DNA of 64,000 nucleotides, from contig CALJKV010000085.1 in assembly GCA_937974245.1 (NCBI GenBank), forward strand, positions 1 to 64,000, written 5' to 3'. Each line of letters begins with the position of its first letter. Within the stretch, counting starts at the first letter, position 1. Source of the DNA: an uncultured Chloroflexota bacterium (GTDB lineage: Bacteria > Chloroflexota > Anaerolineae > Aggregatilineales > Phototrophicaceae). A model generated the notes under the pieces. It worked only from the letters and a program-made list of their open reading frames with translations, was not told where the DNA came from and ran no database searches. The position numbers were made by a program, and so were the translations under genes. This document shows, one piece after another, positions 33,807 to 42,950 of the stretch.

Positions 33807-33830
33807 TTTCCTGGTCAACTGACCAGGAAA
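33807..33830. promoter_or_regulatory. Operator copy A of the NarL-type module
   Basis: Perfect inverted repeat: TTTCCTGGTCA (33807-33817), AC, TGACCAGGAAA (33820-33830). It ends 99 bp before the kinase ATG and lies 162 bp before the divergent LiaF-like gene, so it could serve both. Confidence 0.65.
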
Positions 33831-33992
33831 AGCCTCCACCAGTTTTCTGATGAAAGCCTCGCCTGCTGCATGGGGCATGCCACTGTTTTTTCGTATATCG
33901 TGAGATTGGATATTTCCAAACTTGATCAACCGCTCTGTTGAATAGTCTTGATTGAGTAATTAAGAAAAAGAGACATTGGGGAGAACAGTTAC

Positions 33993-34586
33993 ATGGCAAC
34001 AAAGACACATGAAACGCAATCAACGCCATACCAGGACAATGCCACTGGCAGGTTCATCGTGAACCGTTTTCGGTTTCTTCTGGCACTGATTTTGATAGCT
34101 ATGGGCGGTGTATTTCTTCTCGCCCAAGCGGGTATCCTCGACCTGGGTGATAACTGGTGGGTCATCTTCATCGCTATCCCGGGGTTTGTAGCTTTGGCAA
34201 GCGCCTTAGTCAGTTACAGAAATGCCAGGCACATGCAATCAGGTGTAATTATTCAAGTAGTCTTTGGCTTGGCACTGTTGCTGCTTTCGGCAATCCTTAT
34301 CTGGGATCCAACCTGGAGTTTCACCCGAGGGTGGAATGTGAACCTCCAGTCTCCCGTTTTACGCGATCTATTTAACCACTGGCCTTGGCTACTTGTCGTC
34401 TTAGGTGTTGCCTCACTATTTGTGGCTTTTCGCCAGCGTGCTTTTGCAGTTGGCCTGGTTGGCGGAATTATCTGCCTGGTCGGAGTAGTGTTCATTCTGA
34501 ATATATCGTGGAATGTGGTCTGGCCGCTGGCAATTGTTGCGGTTGGCTTCTGGTTGCTATTCTTCAAGACAAATAAAAAGGATTGA
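33993..34586 (+). CDS. LiaF/DUF5668-like membrane protein
   Basis: 197 residues with about six TM helices in repeated pairs (FLLALILIAMGGVFLLAQAG, WWVIFIAIPGFVALASALVS, VVFGLALLLLSAILIW, WPWLLVVLGVASLFVA, VGLVGGIICLVGVVFILN, VVWPLAIVAVGFWLLFF). It resembles the LiaI-LiaF-type TM region (DUF5668). Divergent from the kinase-regulator pair across operator A and followed by a decayed paralogue. A part in envelope-stress sensing is inferred from the company it keeps. Confidence 0.75.
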   Translation: MATKTHETQSTPYQDNATGRFIVNRFRFLLALILIAMGGVFLLAQAGILDLGDNWWVIFIAIPGFVALASALVSYRNARHMQSGVIIQVVFGLALLLLSAILIWDPTWSFTRGWNVNLQSPVLRDLFNHWPWLLVVLGVASLFVAFRQRAFAVGLVGGIICLVGVVFILNISWNVVWPLAIVAVGFWLLFFKTNKKD

Positions 34587-34656
34587 GGTTGGCAGTTTAC
34601 ACTCTAAATGTCCTATCCGAAGTCAAACCACACCTGCAGATGAGCGGAGCAGAATC

Positions 34657-35047
34657 ATGCAAAACCGGGAGTCATACATGCATTCAAGGCGCCATTCTGA
34701 ACGTTCATCACGCACCAGTGGTGCCATTCCACTGATTATTCTGGGTGTTTTCCCTCTTACAGCAGCAGAACACCATCCCAAATAATCGGAACTGGTGGGC
34801 AATCTTCATCCTTTTGCCTAGCTTAGCCGTAACCTAAGACACTTTTGCCCGGCGCAGCCAATCTGGCACGCTGCAAATAGGACGAGCAGCCGTTGGTGCG
34901 ATTCTAACAGTGCTTGGCCTCGTCATTCCTTTGAGTATCCAGATTGAATTTCTGCCGGGTATCGGCTGGTCTACCATCTGGCTGTTGTTTTTCATTGTCG
35001 GGGGAATGGCTCTACTGTTGCGCCGGGGTGACAGGGTGGCGAAGTAA
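34657..35047 (+). pseudogene. Decayed paralogue of the LiaF-like membrane protein
   Basis: Starting at ATG 34657, the frame gives SGAIPLIILGVF. A +1 shift near 34750 is then needed to continue LLQQQNTIPNNRNWWAIF and ILLPSLAVT. After one in-frame TAA the same frame runs on through GRAAVGAILTVLGLVIPL and STIWLLFFIVGGMALLLRRG to a TAA at 35045. It matches the helix pattern and the NWWxIFI motif of the gene at 33993. One frameshift and one nonsense codon make it a recent pseudogene. Confidence 0.75.
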
Positions 35048-35142
35048 ATCGTGCTAAGGTGACTTTTCTGCAATTAACCGTTGGGGGATGAAGGTAGGAT
35101 AGCGCGATTGCGCCAGTACCGCCAGCTCAAATTTCAGCAGGA

Positions 35143-35283
35143 TTAGCGATAACTGTACGCAAACCCCTCACTGACCGCCATGCTGATGAGGTTTTTGTTG
35201 GTGCTGGTGCCGAGCCGTTTACGCAGCTTCTGCCGCACTGCCTCGCGCTTGTAGTTCTCGCTGATTTGGTCTCGCGTCCCATT
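35143..35283 (-). pseudogene. Possible C-terminal fragment of a DNA-binding regulator
   Basis: The minus strand encodes YKREAVRQKLRKRLGTSTNK then NLISMAVSEGF before a stop, reminiscent of the recognition helix and tail of a LuxR-type HTH. No complete gene surrounds it, and the only ribosome site with an ATG (near 35280) is in another frame. Probably a relic; low certainty. Confidence 0.25.
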
Positions 35284-35522
35284 TGCTCCTCCTGAGTCTG
35301 ACCTATTGTGTAGTCTCCTTGAGCAACTATCACTCAATCTTATCGGGTACGGAGGAATGGTTGTCAGGATGCATAATTGAGATGTCTCTCGACTCTCCTG
35401 GAAAATGACCCGAATTGCGAAGATTCCAACAAGATTGTTGTGTGAAATCATTGCTAACAAAGTGTCCACCGAAACGGCACAAAAGCCGCTCCCGCAATCC
35501 GCATGTTATGGGATCAAAAAGA

Positions 35523-35556
35523 AAAGAGCTTCTCGGCTAGAACCTGGAAGCTCTTT
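35523..35556 (-). terminator. Rho-independent terminator of the catabolic operon
   Basis: On the minus strand AAAGAGCTTC and GAAGCTCTTT form a 10-bp perfect stem with a 14-base loop, followed by TTCTTTTTG. It lies about 170 bp beyond the stop of the last permease gene (35723), so it should end the 14-kb operon. The spacer 35557-35722 holds no convincing gene. Confidence 0.75.
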
Positions 35557-35722
35557 ATCCAATAGTCTTTTCGGGAGTGACGTGCATTGCACCCTAACTG
35601 GCTACGCTTCCATACCGAGTAATGCCTCGTATTCCCGCCTTGTGAAGGGAATAATGACAATCCCCTCGTGATGACCGCTCACTTATTTTATATGCGACAG
35701 CACAATGTGTTTAGCGAATTCT

Positions 35723-36613
35723 TTAACCTTTCACAGAGCCAAACGTCAATCCTCGTATGAAATAGCGTTGGAAGAAAACGAATACAAGAAGTGTCGGGAT
35801 GCTGGCATACACTGCCATGGCGGATTGCACACCATAAGCAACACTGTACTGACCTTTTAATGACGCCAGGCCGACCATGACGGTTCGCATTTCATCAGAA
35901 CGAATAAGGATAACCGGCCACAGGAAATCATTCCATATCCAGGTAAATTGCAGTGTCGTCAACACTGCTAACGCGGGTAAACTGAGTGGTAGCATGAGCC
36001 GGGTGAGGATCTGCCACTCATTCGCACCGTCGATAATCCCGGCTTCACGGATCGCCGTTGGCACAGCGGCGAAGAAATTCTTCAGAATCAATGTGCAGAT
36101 CGGGATGCCGAAGGCCACATGAATAATAATGAGTGACCAGAGTGTATCGTATAGTCCCAGGTCGTTAAAAATACGAAACAGCGGAATCAACGCTATTTGT
36201 GGGGGGAAAAACAGACCCGCTACGAAAAAAATGAACAGCGCATTGCTGCCCCTGAATGTCAGCTTACTCAGCGTATAACCGGCAAGAACACCAAGCGAGA
36301 TAGAGACGGCTGTCGCCGGCAGCGTAACCAGGAATGAATTACGAATGTAAATGGCTGCATTGCCCCTGTTCCAGGCTTCGATATAGTTTGCCAGATCAAA
36401 CGCCCGCGGCATGGTCCAGACACCAACCTGAGATATTTCGGAAGTGGACTTGAATGACGCGAGCAGTACACCGATACTGGGTGCTGAGTACAACACGACA
36501 ATAATAGTCAGCAAACCATAGAAGATGAATATGGGCAGGCGACCTGAGGCACTGTTCGCGCCAGAGGTATTCCCCAACCTGGCACGAGACTTGACCATCA
36601 GCGATTTAGTCAT
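35723..36613 (-). CDS. MalG-type (CUT1) sugar ABC permease
   Basis: 296-residue permease with six TM helices. It has the EAA-type loop REAGIIDGANEWQILTRLML and the closing RGLTFGSVKG tail of the family. It starts with ATGACTAA overlapping the end of the MalF-type gene. With that partner and the binding protein at 37743 it imports a sugar or sugar acid. The MsmK/UgpC-like ATPase is not encoded here. It is the last gene of the operon before the terminator at 35523. Confidence 0.92.
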   Translation of the reverse strand: MTKSLMVKSRARLGNTSGANSASGRLPIFIFYGLLTIIVVLYSAPSIGVLLASFKSTSEISQVGVWTMPRAFDLANYIEAWNRGNAAIYIRNSFLVTLPATAVSISLGVLAGYTLSKLTFRGSNALFIFFVAGLFFPPQIALIPLFRIFNDLGLYDTLWSLIIIHVAFGIPICTLILKNFFAAVPTAIREAGIIDGANEWQILTRLMLPLSLPALAVLTTLQFTWIWNDFLWPVILIRSDEMRTVMVGLASLKGQYSVAYGVQSAMAVYASIPTLLVFVFFQRYFIRGLTFGSVKG

Positions 36614-37487
36614 AAAGGCGCTCCACATTTGCTGATTGACGGAAATAGACAGCGATTACAGCCAGTGTGATTAGGAACAGCACCACTGCAATCGCACTCC
36701 CATACCCCATATTGTATTTCTGGAACGACTCGTTATACATGAACATCGCCAGATTGTCCGATGAATGGAAAGGCCCGCCACGCGTCATCACATAGAGCAC
36801 GTCGAAACTCTTGAGCGAGTTGATCACCGCCAGTGCGATTACGACAACGCTTGCCGGAGCCAGCAGGGGGATAATTACGCGCCGTACTCGCTGGGAATAG
36901 TTTGCTCCATCTATGTGTGCGGCCTCGATCAGTTCCTGCGGAATAGCGGTCAGACCTGCGAGAAAAATTACCATAGAAAGCGCGGTCTGCTGCCATGCCC
37001 ATGCAATAATAACCCCTATCAGCGCATACTGGGGCTTTGCCAACCAGGCCAGCGCCAAATCGTCCAGGCCGACACCACGCAGCAGCGTATTGATGAGTCC
37101 CCAATTGGGCTGGTAGATCCACAGCCAGATCTGGCCGATGACTGCGAGTGCCAGTGAAATTGGCAAATAGAAAAGCGACTTATAGAAGTTTGCGAAGACG
37201 CCACGCTCATACATCGCCAGCGCCAGTGTCAGGCCAGCTACTGTTGGTATAACGATAGCAGCAATTGTCCAGATGATAGTATTGCCCGCCGCATTGCTAA
37301 ACAAAGGGTCGCGAAACAACTTCTCGAAGTTCTTCAGCCCGACAAAGTTATAATCGACTGCAAAGCCATTCCAATCCGTAAGGCTGTAATAGAACGATGA
37401 CAGCAGCGGGAATACCACGAAAGCGAGATATACGGAGAGTGGGGGGATAAGAAACAGTGTCGCCCACCAGTACCGAGTTTTATTCAT
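36606..37487 (-). CDS. MalF-type (CUT1) sugar ABC permease
   Basis: 293 residues, six TM helices. The N-terminus (WWATLFLIPPLSVYLAFVVF), SFYYSLTDWNGF and the EAA loop IEAAHIDGANYSQRVRRVII are typical of CUT1 permeases. Its stop overlaps the MalG-type start by 8 bp. The binding-protein gene lies 255 bp upstream with a stem-loop between them. Confidence 0.92.
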   Translation of the reverse strand: MNKTRYWWATLFLIPPLSVYLAFVVFPLLSSFYYSLTDWNGFAVDYNFVGLKNFEKLFRDPLFSNAAGNTIIWTIAAIVIPTVAGLTLALAMYERGVFANFYKSLFYLPISLALAVIGQIWLWIYQPNWGLINTLLRGVGLDDLALAWLAKPQYALIGVIIAWAWQQTALSMVIFLAGLTAIPQELIEAAHIDGANYSQRVRRVIIPLLAPASVVVIALAVINSLKSFDVLYVMTRGGPFHSSDNLAMFMYNESFQKYNMGYGSAIAVVLFLITLAVIAVYFRQSANVERLYD

Positions 37488-37625
37488 GGCGACCTCCTGA
37501 GAAAACTACATAGTATAAGGACAGAAATTACTAGGTTTTACGCAGTTCGGATCTTTTTTCTCTTAGAGGCATGATTAGTTCCCTTACTGTGTAACTCTTG
37601 ATTATAAATGGTTTGAATAACGATG

Positions 37626-37650
37626 GGGGATGCATTTTCCGTGCATCCCC
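37626..37650 (-). other. Stem-loop between binding-protein and permease genes
   Basis: GGGGATGCA (37626-37634), 7 bases, TGCATCCCC (37642-37650): a perfect 9-bp stem about 90 bp after the binding-protein stop on the minus strand. No T-tract, so a 3'-stabilising or attenuating structure is likely, raising binding-protein over permease expression. Confidence 0.55.
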
Positions 37651-37742
37651 GCATAGAGAATGGGACTTGCTTTCAGCGCTTGTCAATCAAGGGTGATGCT
37701 TATTCTCGTAATTGCCGAGCGCGGGCTGGCTCTCATATCATC

Positions 37743-39005
37743 CTACTTGCCAAAGACATCAACCGCTACAGCTTCGGTTTCATCCAGGTAGGTGGCGTAG
37801 CCCGAAGGATCGTTCATGAATTGGGCGAACATATTCAGACCACCTTCAGCCATGGGTGGGGTGGTTGATAGATCGTAACCGCTCAGGAATTGTACCTGAG
37901 CAAGGTAGTCACTGGCCTTCTTCATGACCGGGGTGTAGATGCTGGTGTCAACATTGCTCACCGCAGCCAGTGCACCCTGTCCGAGTGCCCAGGCCGCCTG
38001 TGATTCCGGCGTCAGCATGTGCAGCAGCAGCGCCTTAGCGCCATCGGGATTGGCTGCTGAGGCCGGTACTGCCCAACCATCAACGGTGCCATGAGTCACC
38101 ACAGGCAGCTCGGGATTAATGACCGGGAAGGGGAAGAAGTCATAATCTTCGCCCGGTACCAGGCCGTTGCCATCCCAGTAACCCGTGATAAACGTGCCCA
38201 TCAAAGTCATTGCTGCGTCGCCATTGGCGACCTGATCCGCTGCGTCTGTCCAGTCATAGGCATTGGCGTCGGGTACGAAATAGCCTGCATCAACCAGGCC
38301 TTTCCATGTTTCCATGGCGGTCATGACTTCGGGATCGTTATAGGCCGCTTCGCCCGCCATCAGGGCCTGACGATAGTCGGCGCCAGCAGTGTAGGAAACC
38401 ATATAGTCAAACCAGAATTGTGCCGGCCAGCGATTGAGTGAACCCAGCGCAATTGGCGCAACGCCCGCTGTTTTGAGAGTGTCGCACATGGCGATGAATT
38501 CGTCCCAGGTTGCGGGCATTTCGGTGATTCCTGCCGCTTCCATGACCTTAGGATTATAGAAGAATCCCACCACATGCACGTTCATGGGGATGTTATAGAT
38601 TTCGCCATTATAGACTGCTGCTGGTTTCACACCAGCGGGAATGATGTCGTCCAGATTGTTTTCATTCCAGAAGTCGGTCAGCGGCATCAAGCGGTCAGCG
38701 TCCACCACGAATTGTGTACGCGCCCCGGCCCAATACGAGAAAAGGTCTGGCGGGTTATTGCCGGCGATGGTGACGAGAATCTGCGTTTTGAAATCCTCAT
38801 GACCGGCGGAGTTATCAACGACCTTGTATTCGCCATTTGCGGCTTCAAACGACTGGAAGAGGGCAGACATTGTCTCCTGTCCCAGTGCACTGCTGTAGTA
38901 GTGCACGATACTGATATCCTGCTGCTGTGCGGTGACCAGTGCGCTGCCAAGGAGCAGTATAATGAGGGCAAACGGTACAACGAACAAAAGCTTTCGGGTA
39001 TTCAT
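37743..39005 (-). CDS. CUT1 sugar ABC substrate-binding protein
   Basis: 420 residues. Signal peptide (LLFVVPFALIILLLGSALVT, cleavage near TAQQQ) then an SBP_bac_1 fold: IVHYYSSALGQETMSALFQS, NNPPDLFSYWAGAR, PMNVHVVGFFYNPKVMEAAG and NRWPAQFWFDYM. GAGGAGA stands 7 bases before the ATG at 39005; an ATG five codons upstream is rejected. It captures the operon's substrate; the aromatic-rich pocket suits a carbohydrate-like ligand. Confidence 0.92.
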   Translation of the reverse strand: MNTRKLLFVVPFALIILLLGSALVTAQQQDISIVHYYSSALGQETMSALFQSFEAANGEYKVVDNSAGHEDFKTQILVTIAGNNPPDLFSYWAGARTQFVVDADRLMPLTDFWNENNLDDIIPAGVKPAAVYNGEIYNIPMNVHVVGFFYNPKVMEAAGITEMPATWDEFIAMCDTLKTAGVAPIALGSLNRWPAQFWFDYMVSYTAGADYRQALMAGEAAYNDPEVMTAMETWKGLVDAGYFVPDANAYDWTDAADQVANGDAAMTLMGTFITGYWDGNGLVPGEDYDFFPFPVINPELPVVTHGTVDGWAVPASAANPDGAKALLLHMLTPESQAAWALGQGALAAVSNVDTSIYTPVMKKASDYLAQVQFLSGYDLSTTPPMAEGGLNMFAQFMNDPSGYATYLDETEAVAVDVFGK

Positions 39006-39122
39006 GGTTCTTCTCCTCAAAGTTCTCGTATTTCATTACTTAGCGAATCTGTCATATAATTTCTAACGAGACTGTTTTTGTGAATCCGCACCACCTCCTT
39101 TGTGATGTCGTCATACAATCCC

Positions 39123-39896
39123 TTATTTTGCAACCCAACCACAATCGGCGAGTACATCCGTGCCTGTCATAAATGAGGCCTTATTGCTCGCCAGGAAATA
39201 GATCACTTCAGCAATTTCCATAGGATCTGCCCACCGCTTGAACGCCTGTTCAGCCTCTCGTATTCTTTTGAGTTCATCAAACGGGCGTCCGGTCTTGCGG
39301 GTCTCGATCTCGATATCACCCCGCAGCATCGGCGTATCCACTGAGCCGGGGCTGATCGAGTTCACTCGAACGTTGTAGTCGGCTACTTCCCATGCCAGTG
39401 CGCGCGAAAACGCGAGGATCGCGCCCTTAGTAGCGCCATAAGTGGAATGGTCAATCTGCCCGACATGTGCGGAGACAGAAGCCATGTTTACAATTGCCCC
39501 GCTGCGCTTGGCCTTCATCACCGGCAGGATATATTTACACATCAAGAATGTTCCGCCGACATTGATATTGAAGACCTGCTTGAAACGTCCATAGTCAATG
39601 TCCTCGACTGCCGCCACCAGCACCACGCCAGCGTTGTTGACCAGCACATCACAGGTACCAAAGGCGTTCAAAGTCGCGGCAACGGTAGACCTTACAGCCG
39701 CTTCATCGGACACGTCGCAGACCAGGCCAATGCAGGCTGGGCCGCTCGCCTGGAGTTCATCCGCCAGTGTGATGACATCAGGTAGGACATCAACCAGAGC
39801 GACCCGATACCCTTTGCTGTGGAACAGCTTCGCTGTCGCCGCGCCGATACCACGGGCAGCCCCCGTAACCAGAACGACCCGTTGTGTTTCGCTCAT
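39123..39896 (-). CDS. Short-chain dehydrogenase/reductase (SDR)
   Basis: 257-residue classical SDR: cofactor motif VTGAARGIGAATAKLF, LVNNAGVVL, catalytic Ser in NMASVSAHVG and YGATK (Tyr, Lys), and ISPGSVDTPM. It oxidises or reduces a hydroxyl group on a sugar-derived intermediate using NAD(P). The start at 39896 is favoured because GGAGG lies 9 bases upstream; the ATG two codons earlier is too close. Between the binding-protein and BKACE genes of the IclR operon. Confidence 0.9.
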   Translation of the reverse strand: MSETQRVVLVTGAARGIGAATAKLFHSKGYRVALVDVLPDVITLADELQASGPACIGLVCDVSDEAAVRSTVAATLNAFGTCDVLVNNAGVVLVAAVEDIDYGRFKQVFNINVGGTFLMCKYILPVMKAKRSGAIVNMASVSAHVGQIDHSTYGATKGAILAFSRALAWEVADYNVRVNSISPGSVDTPMLRGDIEIETRKTGRPFDELKRIREAEQAFKRWADPMEIAEVIYFLASNKASFMTGTDVLADCGWVAK

Positions 39897-39913
39897 GTGC
39901 ATATCCCTCCAAA

Positions 39914-40705
39914 CTAAACCGTGAGACCTATGATCTGGCGTGCCTGCATGCTGGTCGCTATCGGGCGACCCATTGAGCGAGCGATGTTGGCGGCAGCGGC
40001 GACAAGTTCATGAGTGGCCGCAACTTTGCCACTGAGATCATAGGGATAGTCTTCTGTTCCGATACGCACATGGTCGCCTATTGCAATTGCCGCGGTGACG
40101 ATTTCCATCTGTTCTTTTCCCATAATGCTGACATTCAGCACTGTATTAGCGGGCATGTACTTGCGGCGATACAGATATTCCTCGACTGTGGGGGGGGACC
40201 ACTGTCCCCCAGGCCATCCATAGAATGTTGTGGCGAAATAGGGTGGTTCGAGCAGCCCTTGCTGGATTAGCCAGTTCATATTCCAGATTGAACCGGTATT
40301 CCACACTTCGAGCTCTGGCTTAACGCCGTATTGTTTGCAAAGACGCATATACTCGGCCAGTTCCTCGCGCGGGTGCAGTTTGTGTACATCGAGCCCGGTG
40401 AAAGCTTCATCATGATGGCTGATAATAATTGACATCATGTCCGCCCGGTTTTCAAAGACAACCATGCGCTCTGGGATCGGAAGGCTGGACATGCCGCACT
40501 GCAAGATTAAATCACTGCATTGGGCACGGTGCTGTTTAATCACTTCAACCCAGTTGCCTTCTGCATGTGTGTGGATGATTGTGGCTCCTGCTTCCATGCA
40601 GCGCAGCGATTCCAGGGTTATTTCCTCTGGTGTCTTAGGATAGGTCACTTCATTGGGAGCCAACCAGCAAATATTGGCAGTTGCTGTAATAATTAAGGGT
40701 TCCAT
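39914..40705 (-). CDS. BKACE (DUF849) beta-keto acid cleavage enzyme
   Basis: 263 residues, a little shorter than usual. The zinc ligands appear as the IIHTHAEG His pair and Glu in VRIGTEDYPY, in a TIM-barrel with the N-terminal IITATANICWLAPNE. BKACE enzymes condense a beta-keto acid with acetyl-CoA to give acetoacetate and a new CoA ester. The beta-keto substrate here is presumably produced from the dehydratase and dehydrogenase steps of the operon. The specificity residues cannot be read by eye. Confidence 0.85.
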   Translation of the reverse strand: MEPLIITATANICWLAPNEVTYPKTPEEITLESLRCMEAGATIIHTHAEGNWVEVIKQHRAQCSDLILQCGMSSLPIPERMVVFENRADMMSIIISHHDEAFTGLDVHKLHPREELAEYMRLCKQYGVKPELEVWNTGSIWNMNWLIQQGLLEPPYFATTFYGWPGGQWSPPTVEEYLYRRKYMPANTVLNVSIMGKEQMEIVTAAIAIGDHVRIGTEDYPYDLSGKVAATHELVAAAANIARSMGRPIATSMQARQIIGLTV

Positions 40706-40765
40706 CAGTGTTCCTGCCTCATATGATCTAAAATGGGTTGGTACGGTACTGCCAGCGGTACAGTT

Positions 40766-41794
40766 TCACGGTTTCAACGATACCCGCTGGTTGGTTTGGG
40801 CGGATTCATAGGCTTTCTCAATAACCAGCAAGGCATAGTGTGCATCTACCGGGTCTACTTTCGGAATTGATCCATCCCAGACTACCTGGATGAAGCTCTT
40901 GGTTTCTTCAACAATAGAATTGAGTTTCCATCCTTGTGGATCATACGGAACTGGCAATGGTGTCCCAGCATAATCATTTGTTCCGCGAAAGAGTATTGCT
41001 ACAGGGTTGGCGATATGGTCAATGATGATTGCTCCTGTCGTGCCATAGATTTCCAGGCGTTCTGTCCAGGGGCTTTCAGCAGTAAACGTGAATTGCGAAA
41101 GAAATTCTGCGCCATTAGCCAGCTTACCCAGTACAACAGCATTATCTTCAACTTCGCTGGCATCAATCATTTGTGAGTGGAAAGCCTGCAAATACAGGAC
41201 GTCACCGAACAGCCACTTCAGGAGATAAAAGGTGTGAGGCGCAGCGTCGATTAGAACCCCCCCGCCTGAACCGGTTTTTGTGGCCTTCCAGGGATGTGGA
41301 TTTTTTAGACGTTCGACTTCACTCCCGGCAATCAGTGTCCTGACGTGGTAAATGTCACCTAGTGCGCCTTCCCGCAGCAGTTTCTCGGTTTCCAGATAAG
41401 CTGTAACAAAGCGCGTATTTTCCGCGACGGAAAATATCACACCCATTTCGCGTGCTTTTTCGATCAGCTCCCAGCCTTGTGCCGGATCAATTGTCAGCGG
41501 TTTTTCCAGAAAGACATGTTTGCCTTTTTGCAGGGCAGCCATCGCGACAGAATAATGCAGGTTGTGAGGCAGAATGATGTCAACCAGATCAATAGCGGCT
41601 TCATCCAGGAGTTGCTGATAATCGGTATAAACCGCCGCACCAAAACGTTCAGCTACCTTACGCGCCTTGGCCTCATCAATATCACAGACGGCAGCCACAT
41701 CCGCAATCTGATGCATGGCTGCGGCACCTTCAAGATGACCATCTGAAATAATGCCCAGCCCGATGATGCCTATTTGTAGCTTCTCTCGCTGCAT
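40766..41794 (-). CDS. Gfo/Idh/MocA-family oxidoreductase (first of two)
   Basis: 342 residues. Rossmann N-terminus GIIGLGIISDGHLEGA, the HVFLEKPLTIDPAQGWELI motif with catalytic Lys, and the alpha/beta C-terminal domain with GGGVLIDAAPHTFYLL. An NAD(P)-dependent sugar or polyol dehydrogenase. A second, divergent member lies at 47927-48991 in the same operon, so two hydroxyls or two epimers may be handled. GGAG is 10 bases upstream. Confidence 0.9.
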   Translation of the reverse strand: MQREKLQIGIIGLGIISDGHLEGAAAMHQIADVAAVCDIDEAKARKVAERFGAAVYTDYQQLLDEAAIDLVDIILPHNLHYSVAMAALQKGKHVFLEKPLTIDPAQGWELIEKAREMGVIFSVAENTRFVTAYLETEKLLREGALGDIYHVRTLIAGSEVERLKNPHPWKATKTGSGGGVLIDAAPHTFYLLKWLFGDVLYLQAFHSQMIDASEVEDNAVVLGKLANGAEFLSQFTFTAESPWTERLEIYGTTGAIIIDHIANPVAILFRGTNDYAGTPLPVPYDPQGWKLNSIVEETKSFIQVVWDGSIPKVDPVDAHYALLVIEKAYESAQTNQRVSLKP

Positions 41795-41813
41795 TGACGC
41801 TCTGCTCCTGTTT

Positions 41814-42950
41814 CTAGTGAGTAATCCGACGGATTGTCGTGGGAAGATGCGTTAGCTGCCTGTATCCGTTTTCTGTGATCGTGTAGGTTTCTTCGTCGCC
41901 GATCAGTTCTCCAGTTTCATGTAGGGCGTACATCTCCAGGTTGAGTACCATACCCGGCTGAAAGATGACTTCGCTGTTCTTTTCATATATCCACATCTCT
42001 TCAACCTGCATCCCAATCGTGTGGCCGATATTGGGAATGAAGGGGTTGAGCTTGTGCCGGTCATAGAATTGCATCGCCTTCTGGTAAACTGCACCAAAGG
42101 TCACGCCCGGCATAAGCGATGATGCTGTTTCGTTGAGGATGTCGCACATGGTTTCGTGCAGCGCGGTGATACCGGCGGGAACTTCACTGGTATACATCAG
42201 GCGGCGGTTATCGGAATAATAGCCTTCAACAATTGCCCCCAGGTCCAGCGTGACCAGTTTGCCGCGCTGTAATTCCTCATCAATTTCGACTTCCGGGTTG
42301 GATGCGCCGAAGGAAATGGTGATATGACTGATCCCCGATGCGCCGTGCTTTAGCATCCCGGTTCTTGCGGCCTGCATCAGTGCCGGGCGCCGCATTCCAA
42401 GGTGTACCGTGTCCATCAATTCTGAAACGGTTTGCTCAACGACATTGATACTCTTTTCCAGCAGGGAGACTTCCGCAGAGGATTTGATCGCCCGTAGCTG
42501 CATCATCAGATCATCCGCCAGCGTGATTTGTTTTGGGCTGATGATGCCATCAAGCAACCTGAGAACAGCATAGGGTGTGCTGGATTCGATTCCGAGGCGC
42601 ATTCCTGACTGTAAGTAAGTCTGAACACTGCGTTTCAGGGTTGATTGTGCGCCGCTGATATCGGCATACGTTAAAACTTCATCTGCACCATATTTGACTC
42701 CGCTTACTGCGCCGCCCCAGCACATGAGGGTGACTGTGCCGGTATGGGTGATAAAAGCAAAGAAGGGGAGTACATTCCGCAGGCCATATAGAATCGGGTT
42801 GCCACTGCTGAATAGCCCCGGGAAGCCCGTTGTATAAAAGACATGCTCTGGTGAAGTCAGCAACAAGGCATCAATACCCTGGTCATGCATCAATGTGACT
42901 AATCGCTGTTTATTGAATCCTAGAGGCAGGAAACTCGGTTGTATCGTCAT
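41814..42950 (-). CDS. M24-family (prolidase/creatinase-like) hydrolase
   Basis: 378 residues: creatinase-like N-terminal domain (about 15-140) and a pita-bread catalytic domain. Putative dinuclear metal ligands are Asp in LVTLDLGAIVEG and SDNRR, His in IGHTIGMQ, Glu in VLNLEMYA and Glu in IGDEETYTI. The ligand set is complete, so it should be active as a peptidase, creatinase-type or other C-N hydrolase. Its ATG overlaps the dehydratase TGA (ATGA). A C-N hydrolase in a sugar-type operon suggests an amide-containing or amino-sugar-like substrate, or a related lyase reaction. Confidence 0.85.
   Translation of the reverse strand: MTIQPSFLPLGFNKQRLVTLMHDQGIDALLLTSPEHVFYTTGFPGLFSSGNPILYGLRNVLPFFAFITHTGTVTLMCWGGAVSGVKYGADEVLTYADISGAQSTLKRSVQTYLQSGMRLGIESSTPYAVLRLLDGIISPKQITLADDLMMQLRAIKSSAEVSLLEKSINVVEQTVSELMDTVHLGMRRPALMQAARTGMLKHGASGISHITISFGASNPEVEIDEELQRGKLVTLDLGAIVEGYYSDNRRLMYTSEVPAGITALHETMCDILNETASSLMPGVTFGAVYQKAMQFYDRHKLNPFIPNIGHTIGMQVEEMWIYEKNSEVIFQPGMVLNLEMYALHETGELIGDEETYTITENGYRQLTHLPTTIRRITH

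Noticed and set aside
35592..35684. Tiny minus-strand frame ending VIIPFTRREYEALLGMEA after the permease gene
   Set aside because: Looks protein-like and has a GTG, but is only 26 codons with no family match; too short to call.
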